Shown: one piece after another, positions 10,007 to 18,587 of the stretch
Layout of the letters: every line of letters begins with the position of its first letter
How positions within the stretch are numbered: position 1 is the first letter of the stretch
Assembly: GCA_947476325.1 (NCBI GenBank)
Contig: CANJPZ010000003.1
Span: 62,001 to 126,000 of the forward strand
Length of the DNA: 64,000 nucleotides
Source: Caulobacteraceae bacterium
GTDB taxonomy: Bacteria > Pseudomonadota > Alphaproteobacteria > Caulobacterales > Caulobacteraceae
Direction of reading: 5' to 3'
Notes under the pieces: generated by a model
The model's input: only the letters and a program-made list of their open reading frames with translations
Databases searched by the model: none
Told to the model about the DNA's origin: nothing
Made by a program: the position numbers and the translations under genes

Positions 10007-11455
10007 CTACCTGGCGACCATGTCCTTGCTTAGCGTGCGCCATGAAAGCAGCAACATGACCCCGCCCAGACCGTACACCATCGCCGTAATCAGCATGGAC
10101 TGTTGCAGGGCGGACGAATGGTTGGCGGCGCAGAACGCCTTTTGAGCGTCATCCAGGTGGGACAGCAACTTGCCTTCGCAGGACTTGCGGGTGAATTCCC
10201 CGACCAGATCAGTGGCCGCCTTGAGCTTGGAATTGAAGATCGCGTCGCTGATCACGCCGATGAACGGCGGGCCAAAGCTGTAGCCAAGGGCGTTGATGAT
10301 GAACAGCAGGATGGCGGTCGCGGTCGCACGCGCCCTGGCCGAGACCACGCCCTGGCCGATCGTGTACTGGGCCGCAAGGTAGCCGTACTTGATGAACCCG
10401 CCGGCCACGAGGCCGAACAGCGCTAGCTGGAAGTTGTGGGTCGTAAAGGCCAGCCAGTAGAAGGGCACGCACAGGATCAGACCGATTCCGGGGATCCACG
10501 CGATGGCGCCAGGATATTTTGAATACATCCTCTGGGCCAGCCAGCCGGTCAAAAGGGTGCCGAGCGCCGAGGCGGCATAGACCGGCACATTGACCTGGAT
10601 CGCCGCCTGGCCGGCGGTCAGACCGAACTCACGGTTGATGAACACTGACTGGAAGTTGGCAATGCCATAGCCGCTGAACGCCGCCAGGGTTACGCCCGCG
10701 GCCATGGTCCAGAAGGACGGTTTCTTGGTGAGCTCCTTTAGCGTCTCGAAGAACGAGGCCTTTTCGCGCCGGATCGTTCCCGGCGGGTCGGTATAGCCGC
10801 GTGGCGGCTCCTTGATGGTCAGCTTGAGGATAACGGCGATGATCAGGCCCGGCAGGCCCAGCACAAAGAAGGCATAACGCCAGCCGAAGGCGTCGGTGAC
10901 CGGCCCCCCGATCAGATTGGCCATCACCGTGCCGAGGGTCACGCCCATGGCGTAGAATCCGAGCGCGGTTGATCGTGATTTGGGCGGGTAATAGTCGGCG
11001 ATCAGCGAACTGGCAGGGGGCGTGCAGCCCGCCTCGCCGACGCCGACGCCCATACGGCAGAGGAACAACACAGCGACGGCGCTCAGGGTAAAGCCCCCGA
11101 TGGTGATGGGATTGGCCAGCCCGCACAGCGCCGTCATCACTGACCAGATGGCGACGCAGACCGCCATGATCGTGACCCGGTTTTTCGTCTCCGCCGCCGC
11201 CGCCACCGGGATGCCGACGATCGAATAGAGCAGGGCGAACCCGACCCCGGTCAGCAAGCCAAACAACGTGTCCGATATGCCCAGCTCTGGCTTGATCGCC
11301 GGACCGACGACCGACAGCAGACCCCGGTCGATGAAGTTGAAAATGTAGACGACCGTCAGGGACGTCAGCACATAGGTGCGGTACGGTTTTGCCCCAAAGC
11401 CGGTGAGATAGCCGTTTTCCGGCGCTGCGGCGCCGGTCGCGGACGTTGAAGCCAT
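10007..11455 (-). CDS. MFS transporter, spinster-like (482 aa)
   Basis: Second major facilitator permease, related to the one downstream: both begin with YV/YALTSL-type first helices followed by FNFIDRGLLS or VNFLDRQII, a GIPVA loop, and the GVGEAGCTPPASSLIADYYP signature in helix 4-5 (GIGEAGCSPTAHSLLADYFP in the partner). About 12 membrane helices. The C-terminal half has an extended loop with CEGKLLSHLDDAQKAFC before the last helix, matching the position of the cysteine insert of the partner. The gap between the genes is 142 bases, so they may be co-transcribed. Likely arisen by an old duplication; substrate unknown. Confidence 0.9.
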   Translation of the reverse strand: MASTSATGAAAPENGYLTGFGAKPYRTYVLTSLTVVYIFNFIDRGLLSVVGPAIKPELGISDTLFGLLTGVGFALLYSIVGIPVAAAAETKNRVTIMAVCVAIWSVMTALCGLANPITIGGFTLSAVAVLFLCRMGVGVGEAGCTPPASSLIADYYPPKSRSTALGFYAMGVTLGTVMANLIGGPVTDAFGWRYAFFVLGLPGLIIAVILKLTIKEPPRGYTDPPGTIRREKASFFETLKELTKKPSFWTMAAGVTLAAFSGYGIANFQSVFINREFGLTAGQAAIQVNVPVYAASALGTLLTGWLAQRMYSKYPGAIAWIPGIGLILCVPFYWLAFTTHNFQLALFGLVAGGFIKYGYLAAQYTIGQGVVSARARATATAILLFIINALGYSFGPPFIGVISDAIFNSKLKAATDLVGEFTRKSCEGKLLSHLDDAQKAFCAANHSSALQQSMLITAMVYGLGGVMLLLSWRTLSKDMVAR

Positions 11456-11545
11456 TCTGCAACCCCTCCCCGGGTTGGATGCTTTTTATTGGTTGAGGCC
11501 GACTGTAGAGGCAGACTGAGGCAGCGCTAGCCATCAACTGGAAGG

Positions 11546-12187
11546 ATGCAAAAAATGCGGATCGTTATCGGGGACAAGAACTGGTCGTCCTGGTCGATGC
11601 GTCCCTGGCTGGTTCTGGCCCGGACCGGCGAGAGCTTTGACGAGGTCATGGTGCGTCTGCGCCGGGAAGACTCTGCCGCCGAAATCGCCCAGCATTCGCC
11701 CTCAGGCAAGGTGCCCGCCCTGGTCGACGGCGAGGTAACGATCTGGGATTCCCTGGCCATCTGCGAGTATCTGGCCGACCGTTTCCCCAAGGCCAAACTG
11801 TGGCCAGAAGACCGGGTCGCCCGGGGTCTGGCCCGCGCCGCCAGCGCCGAGATGCATTCGGGTTTTCAATCCCTGCGCGGCGAATGCCCCATGGATCTGA
11901 AGCTGCGCATCAAGGCGGATCTGACCGAGGCGACGATCAATGATGTACGGCGGATCGTGCGGCTGTGGAGCGACCAGCGCGGCTGGTTCGCCGATCAGGG
12001 GCCGTATCTGGTTGGTCAGTGGTCGATTGCCGACGCCTTTTTCACGCCGGTGGCGACACGTTTTCGCACCTACGGCATCGCTCTGTCGGACTATGGCGAC
12101 GCCGGCGCGGCGGGCCGCTATGCTGAGGCCTTGCTCGAGACGCCGGAATACAAGCGTTGGGAAGATGCCGCCCTGGCCGAGCCCTAA
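11546..12187 (+). CDS. Glutathione S-transferase family protein
   Basis: Soluble glutathione transferase-like protein, 213 aa. The N-terminal thioredoxin-fold domain has NWSSWSMRPWL, in which the serine pair near residues 14-17 is the expected catalytic position, followed by SGKVPALVDG (cis-proline) and the DSLAICEYLA loop that binds the gamma-glutamyl group. The C-terminal half is the all-helical domain. A second in-frame ATG at 11555 may be the true start, since the family often begins MRIVIG. Convergent overlap of 4 bases (CTAA) with the next gene. Confidence 0.92.
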   Translation: MQKMRIVIGDKNWSSWSMRPWLVLARTGESFDEVMVRLRREDSAAEIAQHSPSGKVPALVDGEVTIWDSLAICEYLADRFPKAKLWPEDRVARGLARAASAEMHSGFQSLRGECPMDLKLRIKADLTEATINDVRRIVRLWSDQRGWFADQGPYLVGQWSIADAFFTPVATRFRTYGIALSDYGDAGAAGRYAEALLETPEYKRWEDAALAEP

Positions 12188-12576
12188 GTCGCGCTTTGGC
12201 CCAGCAGGAAGCAGAGGTTCACCAGCGGGAAGATGAAGGGCACGGCGATTGAGCCGTAAAAGCCCAGCCGCCAGGCTGTCTGGCGAAAGCCCGCTACATC
12301 CGCCGGCCTGGCCACCCGCTCGGTCCAGGGACCCAGCAGGAAACAGATGTTGGCCACGCCCATCAGCACCAGGAAGCCCGCACCCAGAAACAGGGTCATG
12401 GACACCGCGCCCTGCCAGTTTCTCCACATCGGCTTGCCGAAGGCATAGAACATCACCAGGCACAGGCCGTAAGCGAGCCATCCGGCTGCGCCGAGCACGA
12501 TATTGTAGCGAAGCCGCCGCGCCTGCCACCAGGCCCAGGCATCGCTCGCCGCCCCATCATTCGCTTCACCAGACAT
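12184..12576 (-). CDS. Small membrane protein of unknown function
   Basis: 130-residue protein with three clear hydrophobic segments (from about residues 20-45, 55-82 and 100-128), i.e. NIVLGAAGWLAYGLCLVMF, MTLFLGAGFLVLMGVANICF and SIAVPFIFPLVNLCFLL. An acidic, soluble N terminus precedes them. I do not recognise the family. The frame is open to 12630, but the ATG at 12576 (MSGEAND) is the sensible start. It overlaps the stop of the GST gene by 4 bases. The 194 bases upstream to radC hold no gene that I can support. Confidence 0.7.
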   Translation of the reverse strand: MSGEANDGAASDAWAWWQARRLRYNIVLGAAGWLAYGLCLVMFYAFGKPMWRNWQGAVSMTLFLGAGFLVLMGVANICFLLGPWTERVARPADVAGFRQTAWRLGFYGSIAVPFIFPLVNLCFLLGQSAT

Positions 12577-12770
12577 GGTCCATCCTCTGACACATCGACC
12601 GGCGCACTTTGGACCACCAGGGACCTGCATCGATGGAGGTCGAATGCAGATCCAGAGGATTCGGTCTGACCTGAACTTGGAACGAACCTGCGAGCCCGGC
12701 GCTCTATGGCGACCGCCGCCCCGAGAGATGGAAACTGACCTTTCACCAGCAAACGCCCCTGACCTGAGGA

Positions 12771-13496
12771 TCAGATCAACCCCAGCGCCTTGAAGCTGGC
12801 CACGCCGTCGCGGCCGACCACCAGGTGGTCGTGGACGCTGATGCGCAGGGTGCGGTGGCGGGTCATGTCGATGTCCGCGGCGGATGGCGTGGGATCGCCC
12901 GAGGGATGGTTGTGCACCAGGATCAGGCAGGCGGCTGACAGCTCCAGCGCCCGGCGGACCACTTCGCGCGGATAGACCGGTGCGTGGTCGATCGTGCCCT
13001 GACCCAGCACCTCGTCCGCGATCAGCTGGTTTTTCTTGTCGAGGAACAGCACCCGGAACTGCTCACGCGACTCGTTGGTCAGGGCTAGGCGCACATAGGA
13101 GAGCAGGGACGTCCACGACGAGATCACCTCTCGCCGGGCGACCTTTTCGAAGCCTGCCCGCACCGCCGCCTCATGCAGGGGCTTGATGTCCATGGCGATC
13201 GCCTCGCCGACGCCCTTGACCGTGCGCAGTTCAGGCAAAGAGGCCGACATCACGCCCGCCAGGCCGCCGAACCGGGCGATCAAGGCCTTGGCCACAGGCT
13301 TGGTGTCGCCGCGCCGCACCGAGCGAAACAGGAACATCTCCAGCAGTTCATAGTCCGCCAGTCCCGACAGCCCGCTGGTTGCCCGATCCCTCAGGCGCTC
13401 GCGGTGTCCATGGTAATGCGGCGCAGGCTCGACCTGCCGCCACAGGTCGATCTGTGACGCGGCGATATCCTCGACCTGGTTCGGTGGCCCCCGCAC
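12771..13496 (-). CDS. radC: RadC family JAB/MPN-domain protein (GTG start)
   Basis: 241-residue RadC protein: an N-terminal helix-hairpin-helix-like part ([15 protein letters not shown], with the [12 protein letters not shown] and VKGVGEAIA hairpins) and a C-terminal JAB1/MPN metal-binding domain with the motif [11 protein letters not shown] near residue 194 and the downstream aspartate. Historically called a DNA repair protein, though its role is unsettled. The frame extends to a TTG at 13532, but a LexA-type box at 13507-13521 lies inside that extension, so the GTG at 13496 is preferred. Divergent from dinB, and the two LexA boxes lie between them, which suggests SOS control. Confidence 0.92.
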   Translation of the reverse strand: MRGPPNQVEDIAASQIDLWRQVEPAPHYHGHRERLRDRATSGLSGLADYELLEMFLFRSVRRGDTKPVAKALIARFGGLAGVMSASLPELRTVKGVGEAIAMDIKPLHEAAVRAGFEKVARREVISSWTSLLSYVRLALTNESREQFRVLFLDKKNQLIADEVLGQGTIDHAPVYPREVVRRALELSAACLILVHNHPSGDPTPSAADIDMTRHRTLRISVHDHLVVGRDGVASFKALGLI

Positions 13497-13506
13497 GAGC
13501 GACAAT

Positions 13507-13521
13507 GTTCCGTAAATGTTC
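13507..13521. promoter_or_regulatory. LexA (SOS) box, radC-proximal
   Basis: Exact match to the alphaproteobacterial SOS box GTTC-N7-GTTC (GTTC, spacer CGTAAAT, GTTC). It ends 11 bases upstream of the GTG proposed as the radC start, placing it over the likely radC promoter. The match is seen directly; regulation by LexA is inferred from the known box of Caulobacter and Rhizobium relatives. Confidence 0.8.
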
Positions 13522-13561
13522 CAAAAATGCAAGTCCGGGTCTTGAACGCGCGCGCAAACCC

Positions 13562-13576
13562 GTTCCTACTGTGTTC
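13562..13576. promoter_or_regulatory. LexA (SOS) box, dinB-proximal
   Basis: Second exact GTTC-N7-GTTC (spacer CTACTGT), ending 2 bases before the dinB ATG. It lies 55 bases, centre to centre, from the first box and in the same orientation. Its position over the expected ribosome-binding region suggests that dinB starts at or close to the ATG (leaderless or nearly so) or that the true start is further in. Confidence 0.78.
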
Positions 13577-13578
13577 CC

Positions 13579-14685
13579 ATGGAAGAAGGGGCGCCGGACC
13601 TGCCGCCGCATGACGGCCGCAAGATCATCCATGTCGACATGGACGCCTTCTATGCGTCGGTCGAGCAACGCGACAATCCCTATCTGCGCGGCCGCCCCGT
13701 CGCCGTCGGCGGCCAGCAGCGCGGAGTGGTCGCCGCCGCCAGCTACGAGGCGCGAAAGTTCGGCGTTCGCTCGGCCATGGCCTCGGTCACGGCTCTGCGC
13801 CAGTGTCCCGAGCTGGTTTTCGTCAAGCCGCGGTTCGAGGTTTACAAGGGCGTCTCGCGCCAGATCCGCGAGATCTTCTCCCGCTACACCCCGCTGATCG
13901 AGCCCCTGTCGCTGGACGAGGCCTACCTGGACGTCACCGAAAACCTCAAGGGCATGGCCCTGGCCACCGAAATCGCCCGCGAAATCCGCGCTGCCATCCT
14001 GACCGAAACCGGCCTGACCGCCTCGGCGGGCGTCTCGTACAACAAGTTCCTGGCCAAGATCGCGTCCGACTTCAACAAGCCCAACGGCCAGACCGTCATC
14101 CCGCCGGAAAAGGCCCTGGCCTTCATCGCCGCTCTGCCGGTCAAGAAGTTCTACGGCGTTGGTCCCGCCACCGCCGCCAGGATGGCCCGTTTCGGCATCG
14201 AGACGGGCGGCGACCTGAAAGACCAGAGCCTGGAATTTCTTACCCGCACCTTCGGCAAGTCGGGCGCCTGGTACCACGATCTGGTGCGCGGCATCGATCA
14301 TCGCGCCGTGCGCCCTGACCGGGAACGCAAGTCGGTGGGCTCGGAGACCACCTTTTTCGAAGACCTGACGGTGGAGGGCCAGATCGAGGCCCAGGTCCGC
14401 GCCATCGCCCACGACGTGTGGGGCCGCTGTCAGCGGGGGCAGACCACGGGCCGGACCATCACGCTCAAGGTCAAGTACGCCGACTTCGTGCAGATCACCC
14501 GCAGCCAGACCCTGCCGGCGCCGGCGGCGTGTGGCGAGGATCTGGAGCGCGCCAGCCTCGCCCTGTTGCAAGGTGTCTTTCCGCTGGAAAAAGCGATCCG
14601 CCTGCTGGGCGTCACGGTGTCCAGTCTGGGCGCCGCCCAGCCCGGTCTCGCCGAAGCCCCCGCTCAGTTCGCTCTGGACCTATAA
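13579..14685 (+). CDS. dinB: DNA polymerase IV (Y family)
   Basis: Error-prone translesion polymerase, 368 aa. The catalytic carboxylates are in HVDMDAFYASVE (D20, D22) and SLDEAYLD (D113, E114); the YEARKFGVRSAM finger motif and the GVSYNKFLAK and VKKFYGVGPATAARM (thumb helix-hairpin-helix) regions follow, then the little-finger domain. Length is normal. Two LexA-type boxes lie upstream, fitting the SOS role. The last C-terminal residues do not show an obvious QLxLF clamp motif, although QFALDL at the very end could serve as one. Ends with a 6-base convergent overlap with map. Confidence 0.97.
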   Translation: MEEGAPDLPPHDGRKIIHVDMDAFYASVEQRDNPYLRGRPVAVGGQQRGVVAAASYEARKFGVRSAMASVTALRQCPELVFVKPRFEVYKGVSRQIREIFSRYTPLIEPLSLDEAYLDVTENLKGMALATEIAREIRAAILTETGLTASAGVSYNKFLAKIASDFNKPNGQTVIPPEKALAFIAALPVKKFYGVGPATAARMARFGIETGGDLKDQSLEFLTRTFGKSGAWYHDLVRGIDHRAVRPDRERKSVGSETTFFEDLTVEGQIEAQVRAIAHDVWGRCQRGQTTGRTITLKVKYADFVQITRSQTLPAPAACGEDLERASLALLQGVFPLEKAIRLLGVTVSSLGAAQPGLAEAPAQFALDL

Positions 14686-15510
14686 CCCCGCCGGCATAAA
14701 CAGCCCGGCCGGCGACTGGGTGAAGATCTCGAACCCGGTCTCGGTCACGCCGATCGAGTGCTCGCACTGGGCCGACAGCGATTTGTCGCGGGTCACCGCG
14801 GTCCAGCCGTCGGACAGCACCTTCACGTCGAAACGGCCCAGATTGACCATCGGCTCGACGGTGAAGAACATGCCGGGCTTCAGGACCTCGCCCTCGCCGC
14901 GCCGGCCATAGTGCAGGACATTGGGGTTGTCGTGGAACACCTGGCCCAGACCGTGGCCGCAGAAATCGCGCACCACCGAACAGCGCTGGGATTCCACGTA
15001 AGCCTGGATGGCGTGGCCGACATCGCCCATTCGCGCGCCGGGTTTCACCGCCGCCAGACCGCGCGCCATACCCTCATACATCACCGAGACCAGACGCCGC
15101 GCCTTCGGCGAGACCTCGCCCACTAGGTACATACGGCTGGTGTCGCCGTGCCAGCCACCGTCGACGATGACGGTGACATCGATATTGACGATATCGCCTT
15201 CCGACAGGCGCAGGTTTGTCCGCCCGCCCGGAATGCCATGGCAGACAACGTGGTTGGGCGAGATGCAGACGGTCTTGCCATAGCCCTTGTAGAACAGGCA
15301 GGCGGGCAGGGCGCCGTGCTCAAGGATGAAGTTGCGCGCCAGGTCGTCCAGATATTGCGTCTCGACGCCGGGAACCACGTTGGGCGTCAACATGTCTAGG
15401 CACTCGGCGGCCAGCCGCCCGGCCTTGCGCATGCCCTCAAAGCCCTCGGGCCCGTGGATCTTGATATCGGCGCCGCGATAGGGCGCCTCGAGGATTCCGG
15501 CGTCGGTCAT
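14680..15510 (-). CDS. map: Methionine aminopeptidase, type I
   Basis: Removes the initiator methionine from new proteins; two-metal enzyme. The metal ligands are visible in order: the aspartates of NIDVTVIVDGGWHGDTSRMY, the histidine of GHGLGQVFH, and the glutamates of FTVEPM and QCEHSIGV. The substrate-contact histidine in HNVVCHGIP-like SPNHVVCHGIPGG is also present. 276 aa, slightly long at the N terminus (MTDAGILEAPYRGADIKIHGP), which is usual in Caulobacter relatives. Neighbours (sfsA, cinA-type gene, radC) are a commonly conserved set. Confidence 0.97.
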   Translation of the reverse strand: MTDAGILEAPYRGADIKIHGPEGFEGMRKAGRLAAECLDMLTPNVVPGVETQYLDDLARNFILEHGALPACLFYKGYGKTVCISPNHVVCHGIPGGRTNLRLSEGDIVNIDVTVIVDGGWHGDTSRMYLVGEVSPKARRLVSVMYEGMARGLAAVKPGARMGDVGHAIQAYVESQRCSVVRDFCGHGLGQVFHDNPNVLHYGRRGEGEVLKPGMFFTVEPMVNLGRFDVKVLSDGWTAVTRDKSLSAQCEHSIGVTETGFEIFTQSPAGLFMPAGL

Positions 15511-15541
15511 GGGGTCAATGTCGCAATCTGGCGGCGAAAGT

Positions 15542-15949
15542 TCAACCTTTGGCCGGCGCGAGCTTTGAATAGGTCTCGGTGGACGCTAGGATCACATGGT
15601 TCCGCACCCCGGCTTCGCGATGGACATTGGCTTTCGCATATTCCGGTGAGGTGACCATATCCAGGAACGCCGCCCGCGACGGATACCTGACCAGCACCAC
15701 ATAGTCCCAGCCGTCACCGGCGTCGCCATAGGCCGCGCCCTCGACATCGCCGGCCCACAGCACCGTGCCGCCGCGCTGTTTGATCATGCCCATGGTCGGC
15801 TCGCTGTAGCGCACATAAGCCTCCCAGCCCGACCCCGATCCGTCGGTGGCCTCGTCGAGGAACTGCACCAAATTGACCATCACCACCGGCCCCTCGTCGG
15901 GCAGGCCGCGCACCAGCGCTTCGTTCAGTTCCTTGGGTTTGTCGCTCAT
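15542..15949 (-). CDS. DUF1330-type (dimeric alpha/beta barrel) protein
   Basis: 135-residue protein with features of the dimeric alpha+beta barrel DUF1330 family: VVMVNLVQFLDE, a YVRYSEPTMGMIKQRGGTVLWAGDVEG middle and WDYVVLVRYPSRAAFLDMVTSPEYAKANVHREAG, where the PSRAAFLDM block is diagnostic. No enzymatic function is established for the family. ATG 15949 overlaps the sfsA stop by one base (TGATG), so it is the second gene of an sfsA operon. Confidence 0.8.
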   Translation of the reverse strand: MSDKPKELNEALVRGLPDEGPVVMVNLVQFLDEATDGSGSGWEAYVRYSEPTMGMIKQRGGTVLWAGDVEGAAYGDAGDGWDYVVLVRYPSRAAFLDMVTSPEYAKANVHREAGVRNHVILASTETYSKLAPAKG

Positions 15950-16650
15950 CAGGCGCTCCAGTCGAGGCGCGCGGCGACCGCCACGCTGTTGGTGCTCATT
16001 TCGCACGCATAGGCCAGGACTTCCACGCCCTGGCCGACCGCAGCGGACAGGGCGGCGGCAAACTTCGGGTCGATATCGGCCGCCACCGAAAAGGCAGAAC
16101 AATCCGTGCGCTGAACCAGGAACAGCACCACGGCGCGCTGGCCGCTCTGCGCCACCGCCGCCAGCTCGCGCACATGGCTGGAGGCGCGCAGGGACACGCA
16201 GTCGGGAAACTCGGCTAGGCTGGCCTGGCGCATCACTGTGACGTTCTTGACCTCGACATAGGCTGGCGGCCGGTCCGGATGGTCCAGGACGAAATCCACC
16301 CGGCTGGCCTGCCCGTAGGGGACTTCGCGGCGGATCGTTTCATAGCCCGCCAGCTCGGCGATCCCGCCTGCGCTCAGCGCCTCATGCACCAGCCGGTTCG
16401 AGGCCATGGTGTTGACCCCCACCAGACCTTCGCCCACCTGAATCAGCTCCAGCGTATGGGCCAGCTTGCGCGTCGGGCTGTCCGAGCGCGACAGCCAAAC
16501 TCGGCTGCCGGGATCCGATACCCCCATCATTGCCCCGGGGTTGGGGCAGTGGGCGGTGATCTCGCCGCCGTCATCCAGCGCCACGTCGGCGAAGAAGCGC
16601 TTGTAGCGCCGCAGCAGCGTCCCGCCGGTCAAGGGTTGGGGAAAGTCCAT
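15949..16650 (-). CDS. sfsA: SfsA family protein
   Basis: 233-residue SfsA protein (sugar fermentation stimulation family, a nuclease-like fold that binds DNA in E. coli). The characteristic blocks are present: RRYKRFFADV, the CPNPGAM motif near residue 34, a central VDFVLDH, EVKNVT (restriction-endonuclease-like E-x-K near 145) and FPDCVSLRASSHVREL. Precise biological role is uncertain in the whole family. Downstream DUF1330 gene overlaps by one base. Confidence 0.93.
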   Translation of the reverse strand: MDFPQPLTGGTLLRRYKRFFADVALDDGGEITAHCPNPGAMMGVSDPGSRVWLSRSDSPTRKLAHTLELIQVGEGLVGVNTMASNRLVHEALSAGGIAELAGYETIRREVPYGQASRVDFVLDHPDRPPAYVEVKNVTVMRQASLAEFPDCVSLRASSHVRELAAVAQSGQRAVVLFLVQRTDCSAFSVAADIDPKFAAALSAAVGQGVEVLAYACEMSTNSVAVAARLDWSA

Positions 16651-16743
16651 GGGCAGGCCTTAGCGAGCGCGCTCCAGACAGGAAAGGGGTTCAAAGTCCC
16701 GCAGACCGTTGCGGCCATCCGCCAGCCTGATAGTTAGGACCCC

Positions 16744-17502
16744 ATGGCTGACCAACTCTCCCGCGTGACCTGCGCCGTCCTCATCATCGGGGACGAGATC
16801 CTCTCCGGTCGCACCCAGGACACCAACCTAAATTCCATCGCCCGGTACCTGGCCCAGTTCGGCATCGATGTGCCCGAGGCCCGGGTGGTCGGCGACATCG
16901 AGTCCGAGATCGTCGGCGCCATCAACCACCTGCGCACGACCTACGACTATCTGATCACCACCGGCGGCATCGGCCCCACCCACGACGACATCACTGCCGA
17001 CTGCGTGGCCGCAGCCTTTGGGGTCGCCCTGCACGAGGACCAGAGCATTCTTGACCTGCTGTCGGCCCGCTGGGAGCTGACGCCCGCCCGCCGGCGCATG
17101 GCCCGTGTGCCGGACGGCGGCTTTCTGGTGAAGAACCCGGTGCAGGGCCCGCCGGGCTTTGGCATCGAGAACGTCTTCGTCCTGGCCGGCGTGCCATCGA
17201 TCATGCGCGGCATGCTGGAAGATGTGGGGCCGCGCTTGCGCCCCGGCGCCGTCACCATCTCGAAGACCCTGCGCGTCGACGGCTCGGGCGAGGGCGTCAT
17301 CGCCGCCCCGCTGGAAGCCACGGCCAAGGCCCACCCGGACCTGTCCCTGGGCAGCTATCCCTTCTTCGGCCCGGAAGGCTTTGGCTCGAACCTGGTCATC
17401 CGCGGCCGCAACGCCGCCGAGGTCGAAGCGACGTTTGAGGAACTGCAGGTCGCCTTGCGCGCCGCTGGCATCGACAAGCTGACCCCCGTTATAGCCACCT
17501 AG
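16744..17502 (+). CDS. CinA/MoaB-type molybdopterin-binding domain protein
   Basis: 252-residue stand-alone N-terminal CinA domain (MoCF/molybdopterin-binding fold). Key blocks are IIGDEILSGRTQDTN at the start, DYLITTGGIGPTHDDIT near residue 75 and the ENVFVLAGVPSIM loop. The C-terminal amidohydrolase (PncC-type) half of full-length CinA is absent; in many alphaproteobacteria the two are separate genes. Often annotated as competence/damage-inducible protein A, a name that does not imply competence here. Divergent from sfsA with 93 bases between. Confidence 0.88.
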   Translation: MADQLSRVTCAVLIIGDEILSGRTQDTNLNSIARYLAQFGIDVPEARVVGDIESEIVGAINHLRTTYDYLITTGGIGPTHDDITADCVAAAFGVALHEDQSILDLLSARWELTPARRRMARVPDGGFLVKNPVQGPPGFGIENVFVLAGVPSIMRGMLEDVGPRLRPGAVTISKTLRVDGSGEGVIAAPLEATAKAHPDLSLGSYPFFGPEGFGSNLVIRGRNAAEVEATFEELQVALRAAGIDKLTPVIAT

Positions 17503-17561
17503 CAACCTCCGAAATCCGTCCGTCCCGGCGAACGCGCGGGGTGAGCGAATGAGGCGTTCAC

Positions 17562-18362
17562 TCACGTGTCGGTGCGCGTGTCATCCCACTGGTTGGCCTT
17601 GGCGTAACCGCACAGCCAGTTCAGCGCAAAATGCCGCTCGGCGGCGATGGATCGCACGATCTCCCATTCGGCGGGTGCAAGGTCTCGATAGGCCTTGCCC
17701 AGGGCGCCGAAATCCCCGTCGATCACCGTCACATCGCCCCGCCGGCCGGCCTCGGCGGCGACATTGCGGACGATGTCATCAAAGCTCTTGATGCCGTCTG
17801 CCGCATGGTCCGGGTTTTCCGGAAAGGCGTCTCCCCGTTCGGTCACAAAGCGGGTGCGGCTGCGCCAGTGCCACAGCTCGGCCAGCTTGCGGGCCTTCTC
17901 GATCTCGATGGCGGGGCGAAGCCTAGCGCCCCCGATCGTCTCCATCAGGCCGGCAGCCGGATACAGGGTCAGCACATCGTGCGAGATCTGGGTGTCAAAG
18001 GCGGGCGGGGCGTCCAGCGCCCCCAGCGCCCAGATAAGGGCCGCGAAGGCTTCAATCCGCCAGGTCGCGTCGGCCTGGTCCTGGGCCTTCAGAGTCACCG
18101 CGTCGGCTTTCAGGACCTTCTGCTCCCATGGCGACAGGGCCCGCTTCAGCTCGCCCATGGCCGCCAGGGTGTCCTGGCGATAGGCCACGGCGCTGGCCTT
18201 GAAGCCGTCCTGCTCAACCTTGGGCCACTCGCTCATCCACGCCTTCAGCACCTCGCGCGGCGGCGCGGCCTGGGCATAGGCCACGACGAACTTCAGCGTG
18301 ATCGCCCGAATGGCGGCGGTCTTTGCATCTGGGGTCTTCTGGCCGGCCATGTCGCGTCCCAT
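17562..18362 (-). CDS. DUF4272 family protein
   Basis: 266-residue soluble protein. The two blocks that mark DUF4272 are visible: ATWRIEAFAALIWALGALD in the middle and IAAERHFALNWLCGYAKANQWDDTRTDT at the C terminus. No function is established for the family. A second ATG at 18350 (MAGQKTPDAKTAAIRAIT) is the more usual type of start. It stands alone between the cinA-type gene and tRNA-Leu. Confidence 0.75.
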   Translation of the reverse strand: MGRDMAGQKTPDAKTAAIRAITLKFVVAYAQAAPPREVLKAWMSEWPKVEQDGFKASAVAYRQDTLAAMGELKRALSPWEQKVLKADAVTLKAQDQADATWRIEAFAALIWALGALDAPPAFDTQISHDVLTLYPAAGLMETIGGARLRPAIEIEKARKLAELWHWRSRTRFVTERGDAFPENPDHAADGIKSFDDIVRNVAAEAGRRGDVTVIDGDFGALGKAYRDLAPAEWEIVRSIAAERHFALNWLCGYAKANQWDDTRTDT

Positions 18363-18447
18363 AAAGCTAGGCGCGCTTCATAGCGTGAATTTCACGCCCG
18401 TGCAGGACAATGGACGTCGCCGCCCGCCGCCCCTATGGTCGGCCCAT

Positions 18448-18536
18448 GCGGACGTGGCGGAACTGGTAGACGCACCGGACTTAAAATCCGTTGGGCCGCA
18501 AGGCCTGTGCCGGTTCGATTCCGGCCGTCCGCACCA
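18448..18536 (+). tRNA. tRNA-Leu (anticodon TAA)
   Basis: 89-base class II tRNA. The acceptor stem pairs GCGGACG with CGTCCGC, followed by A and an encoded CCA. The anticodon stem CGGA/TCCG closes the 7-base loop CTTAAAA, giving anticodon TAA. A long variable arm (TTGGGCCGCAAGGCCTG) and the T loop GTTCGATTCC are present. This reads UUA, a codon that is very rare in such a GC-rich genome. Confidence 0.97.
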
Positions 18537-18548
18537 ATGCCAGAAACC

Positions 18549-18579
18549 CCGCCGCGCCCCCAAGGCTGAGGCGCGGCGG
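18549..18579. terminator. GC-rich hairpin between tRNA-Leu and a convergent gene
   Basis: Perfect 10-base stem (CCGCCGCGCC with GGCGCGGCGG) and an 11-base loop, followed on the plus strand by TTTGG. It lies 12 bases after tRNA-Leu and 9 bases from the stop of the convergent cytochrome gene, so may terminate both. The short T run makes the call tentative. Confidence 0.6.
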
Positions 18580-18587
18580 TTTGGCTT

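Noticed and set aside
13497-13532. N-terminal extension of radC from TTG 13532
   Set aside because: A LexA-type box lies within it and the family alignment begins later; GTG 13496 fits better.
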